Of a stretch of DNA of 64,000 nucleotides, positions 60,817 to 64,000 are shown piece after piece. Within the stretch, counting starts at the first letter, position 1, and each line of letters opens with the position of its first letter. Made by a program: the position numbers and the translations under genes. Source of the DNA: Pseudooceanicola aestuarii (GTDB lineage Bacteria; Pseudomonadota; Alphaproteobacteria; Rhodobacterales; Rhodobacteraceae); the NCBI RefSeq assembly GCF_010614805.1, contig NZ_JAAFZC010000004.1, forward strand, positions 1 through 64,000, in the 5' to 3' direction. The notes below the pieces were generated by a model, which saw only the letters and a list, made by a program, of their open reading frames with translations, did no database searches and was not told the DNA's origin.

Positions 60817-62147
60817 TGGAACCTGTTCCTGTCCTTCGGCGCCGGATGGCCAGTGGCGCGGCAACCAGCCTGGACCTGACGTCCGCCTGTCTCGACCGTA
60901 TCCTGGATGCCGACGGACAGGGATCGACGGTCTTCACCATGATCGATCCGGAGCGCAGCATCGCGCAGGCGGAGCGAGCCGATGCCGCCCGCGCAAAAGG
61001 AGCGGGCGGCGGGCCGCTGGCGGGGATCCCGGTATCGGTCAAGGCGTTGTTCGACATCCAGGGCCGCGTGACTCATGCCGGGTCGCGTGTCCTGGCGGAT
61101 GCCGAACCGGCCCGCACCGATGCCACGGTGGTCAACCGGCTGCGCATGGCGAACGCGGTGATCACCGGCCACACCAACATGACCGAATTCGCCTATTCCG
61201 GCCTGGGGCTGAACCCCCATTACGGCACCCCGGCCAACCCGGTCGATCCCACGCGCATCCCCGGCGGTTCGTCCTCCGGCGCGGCCGTCTCTGTCGCCTC
61301 GGGGATGAGCGCGGTGGGCCTGGGCACGGATACCGGCGGTTCATGCCGGATCCCGGCGGCGTTCTGCAATCTGGTAGGCTACAAGCCCACGGCGCGGCGG
61401 GTGCCGATGGCAGGCACCTACCCCCTGTCCGCCTCGCTGGATTCCATCGGCGGGATCGGGCGCAGTGTCGCCTGTTGCGCGGCGTTGGACCAGGTGATCG
61501 CGGATGACAACGCGCCCCGTCCCGACGCGCCGGACTTGTCCGATCTGCACCTGGCCGTGCTGGATAATTACGTGCTGGAGGATCTCAGCCCTCTGGTCGC
61601 CGCAACTTTCGCGGCGGAAATAGCCGCGCTGGAACGCGCGGGCGTGCGGATCAGCCGCGTGACCTTGCCGTTTCTGGACGAATTGCCCGCGCTGAACGCC
61701 CGTGGCGGCGTGATCGCGGCCGAAGCGCTGGCCCTGCACCGTGACCTGCTGGACCGCGCCGAGGACCGATATGACCCCCGTGTCAGCGTGCGGATCCGCA
61801 AGGGCGAGACGCAGGAGCCCGGCGAATACCAGGCGCTTCTGGCGGCGCGGGCCCGGATGATCGCCCAGGCCAATGCCGCCACCGTTGATTTCGATGCGCT
61901 GATCATGCCGACCGTCGCGATGGAGCCGCCCACCCTGGCGGAGATGGCGGAAGAGCGCGCCTATGGCCGGGCCAATCTGCTGGCGTTGCGCAACACCACC
62001 GTGGCCAATTTCCTGGACCGTTGCGCGATCAGCCTGCCGATGCGCAGCGACGGCCTGCCCACCGGTTTGATGCTGATGGGCGAAACCCTTGACGATCACC
62101 GCATGTTCGCCATGGCGCGCAGCGTTGAACGCGTGTTGGAGGGCTGA
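60816..62147 (+). CDS. Amidase signature family hydrolase
   Basis: Ser-cisSer-Lys hydrolase (443 aa). The triad is visible: K76 in VSVKALFD, S152 in GGSSSGAAV and nucleophile S176 in TDTGGSCRIPA. TGATG overlap with the cupin. Hydrolyses an amide or carbamate. Position after HpaB-like oxygenase and cupin suggests either an amide pro-substrate (hydroxyaryl-amide) or an amide produced downstream of ring oxidation. Confidence 0.9.
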   Translation: MEPVPVLRRRMASGAATSLDLTSACLDRILDADGQGSTVFTMIDPERSIAQAERADAARAKGAGGGPLAGIPVSVKALFDIQGRVTHAGSRVLADAEPARTDATVVNRLRMANAVITGHTNMTEFAYSGLGLNPHYGTPANPVDPTRIPGGSSSGAAVSVASGMSAVGLGTDTGGSCRIPAAFCNLVGYKPTARRVPMAGTYPLSASLDSIGGIGRSVACCAALDQVIADDNAPRPDAPDLSDLHLAVLDNYVLEDLSPLVAATFAAEIAALERAGVRISRVTLPFLDELPALNARGGVIAAEALALHRDLLDRAEDRYDPRVSVRIRKGETQEPGEYQALLAARARMIAQANAATVDFDALIMPTVAMEPPTLAEMAEERAYGRANLLALRNTTVANFLDRCAISLPMRSDGLPTGLMLMGETLDDHRMFAMARSVERVLEG

Positions 62148-62175
62148 GCGGATGCGCGGGCGGTTCGGGCGATCT

Positions 62176-62853
62176 TCAGCGACGCATGACGCGATCGACG
62201 ATGTTGCTTTGAAAGGCGGCGATATGTTCGCGCACCGCCTCCTCCGAGGCGTCGGCATCGCGATTGGCCAGCGCCTCGACGATCTTGCTGTGCTGGTCGA
62301 CGACGCGGTCGTTATGTTCGGGCACCTGCAACGACAATGTCCAGAACCGCAGCGACCGGTCGTGCAGGTTCTCCAGCAATTCCGCCAGGATATCGTTGCC
62401 CGCCGCCTCGCTGATCAGCTTGTGAAAGGCGCTGTCCAGGGAAATCAGCTGCTCCACCTCGCGGGCGGCGGCGGCTTTCTGCATCGCCTTGACGTTGTTG
62501 CGCAGCGCCTTGACCTGTTTGTCCGTAATGCGTTGCGACGCCCAGCGGGCGGCGCGACATTCGTTCAACAGCCGGACCTCGATGATCTCGATCAGCACTT
62601 CAAGGGAGACGGGGCTGACCACCACGCCCTTGCGGGGCATCACCTCGACCAGCCCGTCCAGCATCAGCCGGTCCACCGCCTGGATCACCGGGGTACGGCC
62701 CAGCCCCATGTCCTGCGCCAAGGCAGCGACCGTCACCGCCTCGCCGGGTTTGAGGTCGCAGCTCAGGATGCGTTTTTTCAGCGCTTCATAGGCCTGCCCC
62801 CGCAGGGACTCCCGTTTGCCGGGCTGCGCGGGGGGTTTTGACATGTTGCTCAT
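62176..62853 (-). CDS. GntR/FCD regulator, paralogue 2
   Basis: 225-aa regulator, same length as and clearly paralogous to 46976-47653. HTH: VAALAQDMGLGRTPVIQAVD; FCD domain with SLDSAFHKLISEAAGNDILA and QVPEHNDRVVDQHSKIVEAL, including the metal-binding Asp/His set. It is divergent from the LIV-type binding protein at 63163 and convergent with the amidase. Sites D and E lie in its promoter region. Confidence 0.92.
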   Translation of the reverse strand: MSNMSKPPAQPGKRESLRGQAYEALKKRILSCDLKPGEAVTVAALAQDMGLGRTPVIQAVDRLMLDGLVEVMPRKGVVVSPVSLEVLIEIIEVRLLNECRAARWASQRITDKQVKALRNNVKAMQKAAAAREVEQLISLDSAFHKLISEAAGNDILAELLENLHDRSLRFWTLSLQVPEHNDRVVDQHSKIVEALANRDADASEEAVREHIAAFQSNIVDRVMRR

Positions 62854-62874
62854 CTACTCAGAAAACACCGGAGT

Positions 62875-62890
62875 TCGTGAAGTATCAGGC
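62875..62890. promoter_or_regulatory. Operator dyad E, upstream of gntR2
   Basis: TCGTGAAGTATCAGGC matches 11 of 16 positions of TTGTGAAATATCACAA, keeping the GTGA-A-x-TATCA core. It lies 22 bases before the minus-strand gntR2 start. Confidence 0.4.
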
Positions 62891-63096
62891 GCATCTTCTG
62901 CGCAGTGCAGACAGCATAGAACAACGGCGCCCAGACGCAATGCCCGGCCCCACCCGCACGCGGGAGGGCGCGGCCCTGTCCGGGCCGCGCGATCCGCACG
63001 CAGCCGCCCCTGCAAAAGCAGGCATTTGTAGCAACGACCGACACCACCCGCCGCACACCGGCCCGGCCACTTGACAAGCCCGAAATCTGAAGATCA

Positions 63097-63112
63097 GTCT
63101 AAAATATCACAA
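63097..63112. promoter_or_regulatory. Operator dyad D, upstream of LIV binding protein
   Basis: GTCTAAAATATCACAA matches 13 of 16 positions of TTGTGAAATATCACAA with a perfect right half. It lies 51 bases before the ATG at 63163. Confidence 0.5.
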
Positions 63113-63162
63113 GAGTTTCAGATAACCCGAAACCCGTCCAAATCTCACAACAGGGGATCCAA

Positions 63163-64000
63163 ATGAACCATATTTTCCGCACCAGAACAGCTGCTTCCGC
63201 CCTCGCCCTTCTGGCGGCAGTAACCAGCGCACAGGCCCAGGACAAACCCGAAAGTCTGGACCTCGGCGTCTTCACCTTCCTGTCCGGCCCGGCCGCCGCC
63301 TATGGCATGCCCGGCCGCCAGGGCGCCGAGATCATGATCGAGAAGATCAACGCCGACGGCGGCATCAGCGGTGTTCCGGTCACCGCGACCTATGTCGATG
63401 AGGCCCAGGGTGCGGAGGGCGTGATCTCCGAATACCGCCGCATGGCCGACGGAGAAGCCGATTTCATGATCGCGGCCCTGTCCTCCGGCAATTGCCTGGC
63501 GCTGGCCCCGATTGCCGATCAGCTTAAGATGCCGACCATCGGCTGGAACTGCGACTCGCACCAGCTGTTCAAGGAACCGCATGACTATTACTACCGCCCG
63601 AACGGCAACACGATTGCCGAGTTCATGGCCTATACGCTCTATTTCCTGGAACAGAACCCCGACATCAGCCGGGTCGCCATCATCAACCCCGATTATTCCT
63701 TTGGCCATGACGCCGCCGAGATCGTGAAAGCCACGCTGGCCGCGATGAAGCCCGATGTGGAAATCGTTGCAGAGCTGTTCCCCAAACTGGGATCGGCCAC
63801 CTACCAGACCGAGATTTCGCGCCTCGCCGCCACCCGGCCCGATGTGATCTTCTCCAACCTCTGGGGCGGAGACCTGGAAAACTTCGTCCGTCAGGCCGCT
63901 CCGCGCGGTATCTTCCGGCAAAGCCAGGCAGTCCTGGCTCTGGGTGAAACGGTGCTGCAACGTTCGGACCTGCCCGAAGGCGTCGTGGTCGGCGTGCTGG
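63163..64000 (+). CDS. LIV-type ABC substrate-binding protein, 3'-truncated by window edge
   Basis: Open from ATG 63163 to the window end (279 codons, no stop). Signal peptide ends at SAQAQD. Type-1 periplasmic binding domain: LGVFTFLSGPAAAYGMPGRQ, IEKINADGGISGVPVTATYV, VAIINPDYSFGHDAAEIV. CAGGGGATCC precedes the ATG. It is divergent from gntR2 and probably starts another LIV-type uptake operon; FCD regulators and such transporters are often paired. Cargo may be aromatic, since it is under the same dyad as the hpaCB-like operon. Confidence 0.92.
   Translation, partial: MNHIFRTRTAASALALLAAVTSAQAQDKPESLDLGVFTFLSGPAAAYGMPGRQGAEIMIEKINADGGISGVPVTATYVDEAQGAEGVISEYRRMADGEADFMIAALSSGNCLALAPIADQLKMPTIGWNCDSHQLFKEPHDYYYRPNGNTIAEFMAYTLYFLEQNPDISRVAIINPDYSFGHDAAEIVKATLAAMKPDVEIVAELFPKLGSATYQTEISRLAATRPDVIFSNLWGGDLENFVRQAAPRGIFRQSQAVLALGETVLQRSDLPEGVVVGVL

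Larger units (their letters stand above)
62854..63162. other. Divergent region between gntR2 and the LIV binding protein
   Basis: About 310 bases, AT-rich at both ends and GC-rich in the middle. It carries dyads E (62875-62890) and D (63097-63112). TTGACA occurs at 63071-63076 but has no well-spaced -10. No convincing gene. Confidence 0.6.

Noticed and set aside
1..64000. CRISPR arrays, tRNA/rRNA genes, insertion sequences, attachment sites
   Set aside because: I found no regularly spaced repeats, cloverleaf-like sequence, transposase or integrase in either strand.

Overview
The window looks like a chromosomal catabolic region of a high-GC alphaproteobacterium, most probably Rhodobacterales (Roseobacter/Paracoccus-like). 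The grounds are GC-rich third positions, many TRAP, tripartite tricarboxylate (TTT) and LIV-type ABC uptake systems, ATGA-coupled operons, and pob/pca and pst loci of alphaproteobacterial style. I see no rRNA, tRNA, CRISPR array, transposase or phage gene. Reading from sequence only, I recognise 64 protein-coding genes, two of them cut by the window edges, plus several hairpins and operator-like dyads.

Layout: (1) 1-2900: end of a TTT permease, its periplasmic binding protein and a class III CoA-transferase. (2) 2995-6616 (minus): TRAP transporter plus an OsmC protein. (3) 6777-14516: TetR regulator, two crotonase-fold enzymes, two acyl-CoA ligases, an MFS carrier and an AcuI-type acryloyl-CoA reductase, largely translationally coupled. 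(4) 14725-18633: pcaC-pcaH-pcaG, pobA and an AraC-type pobR (4-hydroxybenzoate to protocatechuate and ring cleavage). (5) 18746-24125: LysR regulator facing a TRAP operon led by an M14-like hydrolase fused to a GAF domain. (6) 24223-27639: SnoaL-like protein, HxlR regulator, a GSU2403-type nucleotidyltransferase, and a COG0523 zinc GTPase behind a perfect 18-bp Zur-like palindrome. (7) 27987-33808: pstSCAB-phoU, a PhoB-type DNA-binding domain with no receiver, and an ArsR-ArsC fusion. (8) 34121-46959: GntR regulator, SDR, acyl-CoA dehydrogenase, APH-type kinase, enoyl-CoA hydratase and thiolase, then a LIV ABC transporter and an acyl-CoA synthetase. (9) 46976-64000: two near-identical GntR/FCD regulators bracket a hydroxycinnamoyl-CoA hydratase-lyase/acyl-CoA dehydrogenase/TTT/CoA-transferase operon, a divergent DUF2848/TPP-enzyme operon, and a MarR/flavin reductase/HpaB-like/cupin/amidase operon. 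The window ends in another LIV-type binding protein.

How it works together: uptake systems bring in organic acids, and CoA ligases or CoA-transferases activate them. Acyl-CoA dehydrogenases, hydratases, an SDR and a thiolase then shorten side chains. The hydratase-lyase would yield hydroxybenzaldehydes, which after oxidation (no aldehyde dehydrogenase is seen here) feed PobA and PcaHG.

Most interesting points: the kinase plus dehydrogenase pair in (8) is a split version of eukaryotic ACAD10/ACAD11 and resembles the LvaA/LvaC logic, which suggests 4-hydroxyacyl-CoA catabolism. The HpaB-like enzyme in (9) appears to have exchanged the His and Tyr that hold the phenol in HpaB. Five copies of a TTGTGAAATATCACAA-like dyad occur only in intergenic DNA of region (9), which suggests one shared regulon.
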